From NCBI GenBank assembly GCA_039666455.1, contig JAVSLW010000052.1, positions 1 to 15,874 on the forward strand: 15,874 bases of DNA, read 5' to 3'. The position numbers and the translations under genes are program-made. The DNA comes from Methanobacterium sp. GTDB lineage: Archaea > Methanobacteriota > Methanobacteria > Methanobacteriales > Methanobacteriaceae. Positions 6,095 through 13,119 of this stretch are shown piece by piece; within the stretch, counting starts at the first letter, position 1, and every line of letters starts with the position of its first letter. The notes below the pieces were generated by a model. That model saw only the letters and a program-made list of their open reading frames with translations, was not told the DNA's origin and ran no database searches.

Positions 6095-7075
6095 TTAGCC
6101 TGTATGATTTGCTATCCCGTATTTGGAGCGGTGCCCATTGTCCAGATATAATTTACAGAAATCAGTACTGTTAAAATAGTATATAAGTTCAAATCCGTTG
6201 TAAATAGTATTGTTAAATATTACGTGATCGATTGAGCAGGGAGCATAGTCTAACGTGTCGTTGGTTGATACAGAGGGTATTATGAATGTTTCCATTCCAT
6301 AATGTGAACATGTAGCCTTACCTTCTAATCTGCATAAAAAACAGGCTCCATCACTGCTTTCATGGAAATATCCGTTATCAATGCAATTTTTGAGATTAAT
6401 TAGATTATTTGATTGGCCATGAGTTTTGTAGGAGTCATAGGGACATTTTTTGATGATAAGGGGAGATGTTGCATTTAAATAAACTTCTGCGTTGGTCATA
6501 TTTTTGCTTTTAAGGTAATTTACAAGGCTTGAGCCGTAAATAATTCTGTTACTTGTATTGTTAACACCACCGAAATTTTTACACTGTATAAACGGAAGAG
6601 GGTCAGGAATTGGATAATTAGGGTCTATAATTGAAATATTCTGGCTTAAATTTTCTCTATGAGATATATTGCCCTTAACTATGCAAATTGTTGAATTTAT
6701 TTCTACTTTAAAAGGATCTTTGGCTGTATTTATAGATAATATATTGCACGTGGTGTTAATTCCTTCGTTATGATAGTTTTTAGTTAAATTGTCTATTTTT
6801 TCTTGCAAACTATCCTTTACAGTCATTCTGCTATTTTGTAATGGATCACCGCTTACTATTACATTATTTGCAGTTTTTTGCAGCACATTCACTGCTATTA
6901 ATGGTAAATTTTCATCTATATCTCTTGAAGTTGAAAATACAACGTCAGATTGAACCAGTAATCCCTGTGATTGGCTTCCTGTGTGGGCCATATCTGCAAA
7001 AACTACTACCAGATAAATTGCAGGGATTATTAGAAGAAAAGAAAGTCCGCTGATCACATAGCCTTTTTGATCCAT
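6095..7075 (-). CDS. Membrane-anchored, cysteine- and sequon-rich exported protein, partner of the downstream pilin-like protein
   Basis: A 326-residue protein of unknown family. It has a short start (MDQKGY) and one N-terminal transmembrane helix at about 8-28 (ISGLSFLLIIPAIYLVVVF), arranged like pilin-like or archaellin-like anchors but without a clear G-Q cleavage site. The remaining 300 residues look exported: about thirteen N-X-S/T sequons and ten cysteines, including a CFLC pair, suggest glycosylation and disulfides. It starts at ATG 7075 after GGAG; a TATA box TTTTATAATAAAAG (7128-7115) predicts transcription from about 7097. It is the first gene of a two-gene operon with the protein at 5113-6084. 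Function is unknown; joint membership of a surface structure is inferred from the shared anchor style and the tight spacing. Confidence 0.75.
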   Translation of the reverse strand: MDQKGYVISGLSFLLIIPAIYLVVVFADMAHTGSQSQGLLVQSDVVFSTSRDIDENLPLIAVNVLQKTANNVIVSGDPLQNSRMTVKDSLQEKIDNLTKNYHNEGINTTCNILSINTAKDPFKVEINSTICIVKGNISHRENLSQNISIIDPNYPIPDPLPFIQCKNFGGVNNTSNRIIYGSSLVNYLKSKNMTNAEVYLNATSPLIIKKCPYDSYKTHGQSNNLINLKNCIDNGYFHESSDGACFLCRLEGKATCSHYGMETFIIPSVSTNDTLDYAPCSIDHVIFNNTIYNGFELIYYFNSTDFCKLYLDNGHRSKYGIANHTG

Positions 7076-7114
7076 TTATATCTCCTTATATCCATAATGG
7101 TCTTATATTTGCTA

Positions 7115-7128
7115 CTTTTATTATAAAA
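7115..7128 (-). promoter_or_regulatory. Promoter of the pilin-like two-gene operon
   Basis: TTTTATAATAAAAG on the minus strand lies about 40 bases before the start codon at 7075, giving a predicted leader of about 22 bases that includes the GGAG ribosome site. Confidence 0.5.
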
Positions 7129-7230
7129 TAGAGGTTGTATATAAATTAATTGTTATGTTATGACTAAATATCACTTATAATCATGCTATTTTAGTATTAA
7201 CTCTTTATTTTAATAAAAAAAGTAATTTTA

Positions 7231-7262
7231 AAGAACAAACAATCTTAAACATGATTGTTCTT
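7231..7262 (+). promoter_or_regulatory. Inverted repeat upstream of the ferritin-like gene, possible operator
   Basis: Perfect 8-bp arms AAGAACAA (7231-7238) and TTGTTCTT (7255-7262) enclose a second, overlapping inverted pair AACAATC (7238-7244) / GATTGTT (7253-7259). The block lies just before a TATA-like TTTTTAAAAATAAG (about 7269-7282) that would serve the gene starting at 7358. It could bind a dimeric repressor, possibly an iron or redox regulator. It does not match the Fur/PerR or DtxR consensus as I know them. Confidence 0.4.
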
Positions 7263-7357
7263 ATTTGATTTTTAAAAATAAGATTATCTTCGAATTTTAA
7301 TTTGATTGGATGAAAAAATATAATTATAATCATATAAATATTATTAATGGTGATATT

Positions 7358-7645
7358 ATGCTTTCCAAAATACCTATAGATATTAATAAAATAAAACAGG
7401 AAGATCTGGACCGGGAAATTCTACGTGTATCTATAATAGCTGAATTAGATGCTGTAAACCTTTATGAAGAAATGGCAAACATGACAGACAACGCTGATCT
7501 AAAAGCGATTCTTTTAGATATAGCCCGGGAAGAAAAAACTCATGTAGGAGAATTTCAGACCATGCTACTCATGTTAGACCCCGAACAGGTGGAAGAATTG
7601 GAAAAAGGTAGGGAAGAAGTAGAAGAACTAACTGGAAAGAAATAA
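7358..7645 (+). CDS. EncFtn-type ferritin-like protein (iron oxidation/storage)
   Basis: A 95-residue, all-helical protein resembling encapsulated ferritin, a two-helix half-ferritin that forms its diiron ferroxidase site across a dimer. The segment AELDAVNLYEEM (28-39) matches the EncFtn helix with metal ligand E29, and REEKTHVGEF (57-66) supplies E59 and H62, equivalent to the Glu/Glu-X-X-His ligands of known EncFtn proteins. D31 replaces a further Glu. The C-terminal tail is acidic, then TGKK, with no recognisable encapsulin-targeting peptide, and no encapsulin gene is in the window. The reading frame is open upstream to 7310, but ATG 7358 is chosen because GGTGAT (7349-7354) precedes it and the upstream codons are Asn/Ile/Tyr-rich noise. 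A hairpin plus T-rich tract follows. Rubrerythrin-like is the alternative name. Confidence 0.85.
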   Translation: MLSKIPIDINKIKQEDLDREILRVSIIAELDAVNLYEEMANMTDNADLKAILLDIAREEKTHVGEFQTMLLMLDPEQVEELEKGREEVEELTGKK

Positions 7646-7673
7646 AGAAAGAAATTTTAAAAGTGTATTAAAT

Positions 7674-7717
7674 AGCTTGAAATAATTATAAAATACTATT
7701 TCGAGCTTAAATTTTCT
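7674..7717 (+). terminator. Hairpin and T-rich tract after the ferritin-like gene
   Basis: AGCTTGAAATA (7674-7684) pairs with TATTTCGAGCT (7697-7707), 11 pairs with one G-U, around a 12-base loop, and is followed by a T-rich stretch to 7717. The loop itself contains TTATAAAATA, which could act as the TATA box of the next gene (start 7770). Confidence 0.45.
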
Positions 7718-7769
7718 ATTTGTTGCTAACTTATTAATTTTTGCACTAAATTAAGAATTTAGAGGGAAA

Positions 7770-7982
7770 ATGGTTACAATTACGCCAGATCAGGTTTTTA
7801 TCTATGTAATAATAGGATATACAGCAATATTGGCGATTATAATTTATTTTACTCGAGCTACACTTCGTAGAATAGCTGGAGCATTGGTAGGGGGTCTGGG
7901 CACCGCTTTTACAATGGGAATTTTAATAGATACAATAGGGGTTTCATTAGGATTAGGGTATTATCCGGGTTCCACTGACTAA
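7770..7982 (+). CDS. Small two-helix membrane protein, unknown function
   Basis: A 70-residue hydrophobic protein with predicted membrane helices at about 8-27 (VFIYVIIGYTAILAIIIYF) and 37-58, joined by a short basic loop RATLRRIAG that should face the cytoplasm. The second helix is glycine-rich (GALVGGLGTAF). It ends in LGLGYYPGSTD. The start ATG 7770 follows AGAGGG. It is convergent with the FAH gene, only six bases apart. I do not recognise the family. The abrupt end after a YYPG-like motif would also fit an N-terminal fragment of a longer membrane protein whose remainder has been lost, but no continuation is visible in another frame. Confidence 0.65.
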   Translation: MVTITPDQVFIYVIIGYTAILAIIIYFTRATLRRIAGALVGGLGTAFTMGILIDTIGVSLGLGYYPGSTD

Positions 7983-7988
7983 ATAATC

Positions 7989-8765
7989 TTATTTTTTAAC
8001 AAAATTCCTGAGCACTCCAATCCCTTCAATCTCAACTTCAACAGTATCTCCAATGTTCATCGGTCCAACACCTGGAGGAGTTCCCGTCGCTATTACATCA
8101 CCAGGTTTAAGAGTCATTATGTTTGATATAAATTCAACAAGTTCATAAACATTGAATATCATATTTTTTGTATTTGATTTTTGTTTTATTTCTCCATTGA
8201 GTTTGAGTGATATGTTCTGATTCGTTGGATCTAAATCAGTTTCAATACAGGGTCCAATTGGGCAGAATGTGTCAAAACTCTTTGCTCGTGTCCACTGGCC
8301 GTCTTTTTGTTGTAAATCTCTTGCTGTTACATCATTTAAAGCAGTATATCCTCCTATAAAATCTGCGGCATCTCCTGATTTTACATTTTTTGCTTCTTTA
8401 GAAATAATGGCGCCAAGTTCGGCTTCAAAATCAACATGACTACTTGTATTTGGATAAATTATGTCATTTAAATGGCCAATTACAGATGTTGGAGGTTTTA
8501 TAAAGATTATGGGTTCATCTGGAAGTTCCATGTTGAGTTCTGTGGCGTGATCTCTGTAATTTAAGCCTACGCACACCACTTTTGAAGGCGAAACTGGAGG
8601 TTTTACTTTAATATCCTCTAAAAGGTAAACATGGCTTTTTTTAAATTTTTGGATAGAAGATGAGTTAATTGCTTTAAGGATCGAACATGACAGTTCTATT
8701 ATGTTTTTATCTTCTAATAATCCAGTTTTTTCTTTTCCATCAGCTATAAATTGTATAACTTTCAT
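7989..8765 (-). CDS. Fumarylacetoacetate hydrolase (FAH) superfamily enzyme
   Basis: A 258-residue enzyme of the FAH fold, which acts on beta- or alpha-keto acids through a bound Mg2+/Mn2+ (decarboxylation, hydrolysis, isomerisation or oxaloacetate tautomerisation). Motifs: VVCVGLNYRDHATEL (63-77), PIIFIKPPTSVIG (85-97), metal ligands E114 and E116 in DFEAELG and D145 in NDVTARDLQ, then W158-TRAKSFDTFCPIGP, and GDVIATGTPPGVGP near the C-terminus. A small N-terminal lobe of about 55 residues precedes the catalytic domain. The start ATG 8765 follows GTGAT; a TTG at 8789 in the same frame is less likely. It lies 36 bases after hisG, probably in the same transcript. Substrate cannot be told from sequence; methanogens lack aromatic catabolism, so a metabolite-repair or oxaloacetate-related role is more plausible than the names often given. 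Confidence 0.92.
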   Translation of the reverse strand: MKVIQFIADGKEKTGLLEDKNIIELSCSILKAINSSSIQKFKKSHVYLLEDIKVKPPVSPSKVVCVGLNYRDHATELNMELPDEPIIFIKPPTSVIGHLNDIIYPNTSSHVDFEAELGAIISKEAKNVKSGDAADFIGGYTALNDVTARDLQQKDGQWTRAKSFDTFCPIGPCIETDLDPTNQNISLKLNGEIKQKSNTKNMIFNVYELVEFISNIMTLKPGDVIATGTPPGVGPMNIGDTVEVEIEGIGVLRNFVKK

Positions 8766-8801
8766 AATCACTATTTCCTGGAATTTCAAAGTTTATAAAT
8801 T

Positions 8802-9662
8802 TTAGATAATTCTTTCAATGGGGACAACCAGTATATCTCTTGCACCTACTTTTTTAAGCTTGTTTACAATATTAAACACTTCATGCTCATCCACAACTGC
8901 ATGAACTGCCACGATGTCTTCATCTGATAAGACCTGAGAGACTGTGGGTCCTGTAAGTCCGGGCATTGCTTTTTTAACATCTTCCAGAAATTCCTTGTCC
9001 ACGTTCATCATCACCAGCTTTTTGCCCTCTGCATCAAGAACTCCCCGGATACCGGTTCTTACAGCTTCAATCTTCTCATTTTTCTCTTTAAAACTGTTTT
9101 TATTTGCAATTAGCTTTATAGAACTTTTTAAAATGGTATCTATGATTTTAAGGTGGTTCATTTTTAAGGTGGTGCCAGTGCTTGTAAGGTCAGTGATTAT
9201 GTCTGCAACACCGATAAATGGTGCAATTTCAGTTGATCCGCTTAATTCAACTATTTTAACATCCAATCCTTTGTCTTTAAAGTATTTTTCTGTTAAATGA
9301 GGGAATTCTGTAGCTACAACTGCTCCGTGGTCGATATCTAAAATATTGTATATTCTGGAATCTTCAGGGACAGCTAAAACCAGTTTTGCCCTTCCAAAGT
9401 TAAGATCTTCTAATATTTCAACATCTGCATCCTTTTCTTCAATCAGGTCAAGGCCGGTCATTCCAAGATCCGCTGCCCCATCAGCAACAAATTCAGGGAT
9501 ATCTGCAGCCCTTGTAAACATCACACTTATTTCTTCATCCAGAGTCTTTGAAAAAAGCTTTCTATTTGCCGTATCTTTAATACCTATCCCTGCTTTTTCT
9601 AAAAGCTTAACTGCAGGGTCACTTATCCTTCCTTTGGAGGGAAGGGCAATTTTAAGTTGCAT
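8802..9662 (-). CDS. hisG: ATP phosphoribosyltransferase, long form
   Basis: First committed step of histidine biosynthesis: ATP plus PRPP gives phosphoribosyl-ATP. The 286-residue length is that of the long form, with a catalytic periplasmic-binding-like region (1-205) and a C-terminal ACT-like domain (about 210-286) that binds histidine for feedback inhibition, so no HisZ partner is needed. Diagnostic segments are LKIALPSKGRI (3-13), GMTGLDLIEE (67-76), and the PRPP-binding loop ADIITDLTSTGTTL (153-166). The C-terminus GARDILVVPIERII is typical. It starts at ATG 9662 after GGAGG and is divergent from the deaminase gene. No other his gene is nearby, as is usual in methanogens where his genes are scattered. 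Confidence 0.96.
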   Translation of the reverse strand: MQLKIALPSKGRISDPAVKLLEKAGIGIKDTANRKLFSKTLDEEISVMFTRAADIPEFVADGAADLGMTGLDLIEEKDADVEILEDLNFGRAKLVLAVPEDSRIYNILDIDHGAVVATEFPHLTEKYFKDKGLDVKIVELSGSTEIAPFIGVADIITDLTSTGTTLKMNHLKIIDTILKSSIKLIANKNSFKEKNEKIEAVRTGIRGVLDAEGKKLVMMNVDKEFLEDVKKAMPGLTGPTVSQVLSDEDIVAVHAVVDEHEVFNIVNKLKKVGARDILVVPIERII

Positions 9663-9744
9663 TTAAATCCTCCTGAGGTTCAAGTTAATTTTGATTTATG
9701 AAATGATGAATGCACTATTAGTTAATTAGGAGGGTTAGATATTT
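9663..9744. promoter_or_regulatory. Divergent promoter region hisG / deaminase
   Basis: An 82-base spacer. Plus strand: TTTATGAAAT near 9694-9703 is a possible TATA box, predicting a start near 9722 just before the strong AGGAGGG site (9728-9734). Minus strand: a GGAGG ribosome site directly precedes hisG, and an AT-rich TATA-like TTTCATAAATC region lies about 40 bases from its start. The two promoters overlap, so the genes may be co-regulated. Confidence 0.4.
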
Positions 9745-11154
9745 ATGTACTTCTATGGATTAGAAAGTGATCAGGAGGTAATGTTAGAAGTTAAAGATTT
9801 TATAAGCAAACCAAAAATATCTTTAAGTTCATGTGCTATATTTAAGCATAGATGTGGTCCTATGGAGACAAGAAGCATTTTAATTGATAACGTCACAATT
9901 TTAGGTAGTGCTATAAAAAAAGGCTCTGTTGTGGTGGAAAATGATAAAATCATTGAAATAACAGATAAAACTGGTATTTATAAGGCAGATGAAGTTATTA
10001 ATGGTGAAAAGAAGGTTTTAATGCCTGGACTTGTAAATACACATACTCACCTATCTATGAGTCTTCTGCGGGGACTTGCAGATGATTTACCTCTTGACGC
10101 ATGGTTAAATGATCATATCTGGCCAGTTGAGGCCAGTTTAAAAGGAGAATACTGCTATGCAGGAGCTCTGCTTGCCTGTATTGAGATGATAAAGTCTGGA
10201 ACCACCACATTTAACGATATGTACTTTTTTATGGACGATGTGGCAAAGGCAGTTGATAAAGCTGGTTTAAGGGGAATGCTCTCTCATGGAATGATTGATC
10301 TGGGCGATGAAGAGAAGCGAAGGACTGAATTTAAGGAAACACTGCGAATAATTGAAAAATGCCACGACACTGCAGATGGCAGAATTAAGGCTGCATTTGG
10401 GCCGCATGCACCATACACATGTTCTGAAGAACTTTTAAGAGGGGTTAGAGAAAAAGCAGATAAAATGGGTCTTAAAATTCATATACATGTCAGTGAAACG
10501 GAATTTGAAGTTCAGCAGGTCACTGAAGCTCATGGATCAAGGCCTTTTGAATACCTGGATGAAATAGGGTTTTTAGGTGATGATGTGATAGCAGCTCATG
10601 CAGTCTGGCTTTCAGATAAAGAAATAGAAGTTATTAAAAATAATGAAGTTAATTTATCTCATAATCCTGCAAGTAATATGAAATTAGCGTCAGGGATATC
10701 TCCTGTTTCTAAATTAATTGATGTTGGTGTGAATGTGTCGCTTGGAACTGATGGTGCGGCATCAAATAACAATATGGACATGATTGAAGAGATGAAAATT
10801 GCAGCACTGCTTCAAAAAATTGATACTATGGATTCAACAGTACTTCCAGCTCAAAAAGTCTTTGAAATGGCCACAACATGTGGTGCAAAAGCATTAGGGC
10901 TTCAAGATGAGATAGGAACAATAGAAACTGGAAAAAAAGCAGATATGATTATTTTAGATATGAATACTGCTCATTTATCTCCATTCAGGCACCCGGTGTC
11001 GCATCTTGTGTATGCAGCTAACGGCAGCGACGTTGATACGGTGATATGTAATGGAGAAATATTAATGCAAAACAGGGAACTAAAAGTACTGGATGAAGCT
11101 TCAGTAATTAAATTAGCTGAAAAAGCAGTAGAAGAACTCTTATCAAAAAGTTAA
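9745..11154 (+). CDS. dadD: 5'-deoxyadenosine / S-adenosylhomocysteine / methylthioadenosine deaminase
   Basis: Amidohydrolase (TIM barrel, one metal) that deaminates 5'-deoxyadenosine, SAH and MTA, the purine by-products of SAM enzymes, and feeds their recycling in methanogens. Metal and catalytic residues are visible (numbering from 9745): H100 and H102 in NTHTHLSMSLLRG, H248 and E251 in HIHVSETEFE, H285 in AAHAVW, D336 in SLGTDGAASNNN. The C-terminal beta-sandwich has GTIETGKKADMIILD. Homologues normally begin near METRSILIDNVTIL, encoded from ATG 9862, where the ribosome site is weak. The frame is open 39 codons further up, to ATG 9745, with strong AGGAGGG at 9728-9734, so that start is given, with doubt. 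A HAD phosphatase follows 18 bases downstream, possibly acting on the same salvage pathway. Confidence 0.92.
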   Translation: MYFYGLESDQEVMLEVKDFISKPKISLSSCAIFKHRCGPMETRSILIDNVTILGSAIKKGSVVVENDKIIEITDKTGIYKADEVINGEKKVLMPGLVNTHTHLSMSLLRGLADDLPLDAWLNDHIWPVEASLKGEYCYAGALLACIEMIKSGTTTFNDMYFFMDDVAKAVDKAGLRGMLSHGMIDLGDEEKRRTEFKETLRIIEKCHDTADGRIKAAFGPHAPYTCSEELLRGVREKADKMGLKIHIHVSETEFEVQQVTEAHGSRPFEYLDEIGFLGDDVIAAHAVWLSDKEIEVIKNNEVNLSHNPASNMKLASGISPVSKLIDVGVNVSLGTDGAASNNNMDMIEEMKIAALLQKIDTMDSTVLPAQKVFEMATTCGAKALGLQDEIGTIETGKKADMIILDMNTAHLSPFRHPVSHLVYAANGSDVDTVICNGEILMQNRELKVLDEASVIKLAEKAVEELLSKS

Positions 11155-11172
11155 AGCAGTAAATTGATTAAT

Positions 11173-11847
11173 ATGGATAAATTAGTCTTATTTGATATAG
11201 ATAGAACGTTAATTGACAGGTCCGGGTGCCATCATAATGCATTCTCCTATGCATTTAAAAAGGTGTACAGAGTAGATGCAGATATAAGAATTATTAATTA
11301 TGGGGGAATGACCGATCCAGCTATTGCAATCGAGGTTTTAAAGAAAACAGGGCTAAAAAAAGATATTATTTATTCCAAGCTTCCCGAATGTATGGATACG
11401 ATTGTAGACTACTTCCTGAAGAATCTGAAAAGGGACAGGATTCATATCTTACCTGGCGTGAATGATTTACTGGAATTATTAGATGCTAATGGAATTTTAC
11501 TGGGTTTAGTCACCGGAAATTTAGAGCCCATTGCATGGGGGAAGCTTGAATCTATCCATATTAACCATTATTTTAAGTTCGGGGGTTTTGGAAGCGATAG
11601 CATAAATAGGACTGAACTGGTTAAAGCTGCCATTAAAAAAGCTCAAAGTAGCTATAATTTTAATGGAACAACATTTGTAATTGGAGACACACCCAGAGAC
11701 ATAAAAGCAGGATTTGAAGCAGATGCTAAGACAATTGCTGTTGCAACAGGTACCTATTCAATGGATGAACTTAAAGAATACAATCCTGATTTTCTTTTTG
11801 ATGATTTGAGGAAGACAAAAAGTGTTTTGAATGTTGTAATGAAGTGA
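11173..11847 (+). CDS. HAD-family phosphatase, phosphoglycolate-phosphatase-like
   Basis: A 224-residue haloacid-dehalogenase-fold hydrolase with an alpha-helical cap (about 18-85). Motif I is FDIDRTL with nucleophile D8 and acid D10; motif II is LVTGN with T114; a Lys at about 151 fits motif III; motif IV is GDTPRDIKAG with D172 and D176. The cap between motifs I and II places it with the Gph/beta-phosphoglucomutase subclass, acting on a small phosphorylated substrate. The Arg after DID (instead of Gly in the common DxDGTL) is a mild deviation. ATG 11173 is chosen; TTG 11164 is in frame but adds only three residues. It lies 18 bases after the deaminase and probably shares its mRNA, so a phosphosugar from nucleoside salvage is a reasonable guess for substrate. 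Specificity is not decided by sequence. Confidence 0.88.
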   Translation: MDKLVLFDIDRTLIDRSGCHHNAFSYAFKKVYRVDADIRIINYGGMTDPAIAIEVLKKTGLKKDIIYSKLPECMDTIVDYFLKNLKRDRIHILPGVNDLLELLDANGILLGLVTGNLEPIAWGKLESIHINHYFKFGGFGSDSINRTELVKAAIKKAQSSYNFNGTTFVIGDTPRDIKAGFEADAKTIAVATGTYSMDELKEYNPDFLFDDLRKTKSVLNVVMK

Positions 11848-11903
11848 ACAGTGTCTTGACAACTTAGTTATGGTATATTTTGTCGCATGCTTTGACCAGA
11901 GAA

Positions 11904-13115
11904 TTATTTAGGATATGTTTCCGGGGTCTCAAAATCTAGAAGATTTGGAAGATCATCAAAAACAACGTCCAGTCCACACATACTGGGCACATAATTGGCA
12001 GCTTTAGCTGAATCAACCCCAATAACCTGAAATCCAAGCTCTTCTATCGGGGCCACTACCATGCAGGTGTCGCATACCATTTTTCCACCGGCTTTTTCTA
12101 TTATGTCTGTGTAACCCATTCTATCAGCTGCAGCTTTTGTGGAAATGGATGTGCACACCCATAACTCATTTTTAAGCTGTTTTCCAGCTATCTTTTCTGC
12201 AATGCTCTTAATTTCTTCAATGGATGCATGTGGACAACCTAAACATATTAAATCAGGTTTTCTGCTCGTTGTTGAAAGTTTTTCCCTGATTTCATCTATT
12301 TCTGTTCTATCAACACTTATTTTTTCTAAATCAGTGCTTTCAAGTCCTTCAAGGGCAAATTCATATTCTGGAGTTAAATTTTCAACATGATAAAGTGCCA
12401 CAGCGCCGGATGATGCAAGTGCAGCTCCTAAACCTTTAAGATCATCAGTTTTGGAAGTGTTTTTAAATCTAAAATAAGGCACACCATCACCCACTGCTTT
12501 CCCAACTAAATAACCAGTAGCACCGTAATCTACTCCTTTAATTTCATCTTCAACTTCCACGATCAAACTGGCTTTTCGCTCTTCATCGAGATGATAACCG
12601 TATTCTGGAGTTTTCCCACAGATTGCAGCTGAAAGCGCACCAGGACCACCTTCTCTGTTTGTTCTGGCACCTATAACTGAATTTACATATGCTACAGCAG
12701 ATGATTCAGACCATGCAACATGGTCTCCTTTTACTGGAACGTTTCCAACAAGATAGGGGGTACAGGTACAGGTGGTGGTTATATCCATTTTTCTGTAGGC
12801 TTCAATTATTTTTAATTGCCTTTTGGTGAATTCTTCTGAAAATCCAAGCTCTTTCCATCTTTCAAGATCTACACCTGCAGGGTTCAGGGTTGATGGAACC
12901 ATGATCCGGGCATCTTTAGCCATGTCTTCTAAAAATTCAAGGCCTGCATCGCCTATTGTTTTGTAGGAAACTCCTGATATCTGGGCAGATGTTATGTTAA
13001 CCAGTCTTTCAGCATTATAAATATCTCCTAATGCTACCAGTATTTCCATACTTTTTTGGGCTGAAGGCCCGTATTCGCCTTCTAACATTTTTTCTTCTTG
13101 AGGTGTTAGGTACAT
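11904..13115 (-). CDS. Phosphomevalonate dehydratase large subunit (aconitase X family)
   Basis: The 403-residue catalytic subunit of the archaeal enzyme that converts (R)-5-phosphomevalonate to trans-anhydromevalonate 5-phosphate, in the archaeal variant of the mevalonate route to isoprenoid lipids. Aconitase-X signatures: MYLTPQEEKMLEGEYG at the start, MVPSTLNPAGVDLERW (72-87), TTCTCTPYLVGNVP (114-127) with C116 as a likely Fe-S ligand, ESSAVAYVNSVIGARTNREG (137-156), then CLGCPHASIEEI and CDTCMVVAPIEELG supplying further Cys. The small subunit (a DUF126-type swivel domain) is not in the window and must be encoded elsewhere. It starts at ATG 13115 after GTGATC, only four bases after the nuclease stop, so translation is probably coupled. 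Older annotations call the family predicted aconitase. Confidence 0.92.
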   Translation of the reverse strand: MYLTPQEEKMLEGEYGPSAQKSMEILVALGDIYNAERLVNITSAQISGVSYKTIGDAGLEFLEDMAKDARIMVPSTLNPAGVDLERWKELGFSEEFTKRQLKIIEAYRKMDITTTCTCTPYLVGNVPVKGDHVAWSESSAVAYVNSVIGARTNREGGPGALSAAICGKTPEYGYHLDEERKASLIVEVEDEIKGVDYGATGYLVGKAVGDGVPYFRFKNTSKTDDLKGLGAALASSGAVALYHVENLTPEYEFALEGLESTDLEKISVDRTEIDEIREKLSTTSRKPDLICLGCPHASIEEIKSIAEKIAGKQLKNELWVCTSISTKAAADRMGYTDIIEKAGGKMVCDTCMVVAPIEELGFQVIGVDSAKAANYVPSMCGLDVVFDDLPNLLDFETPETYPK

Positions 13116-13119
13116 GTGA

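Noticed and set aside
8944..9666. Two plus-strand frames (118 and 106 codons) across hisG
   Set aside because: Antisense shadows of an unmistakable HisG; serine-rich composition typical of antisense translation.
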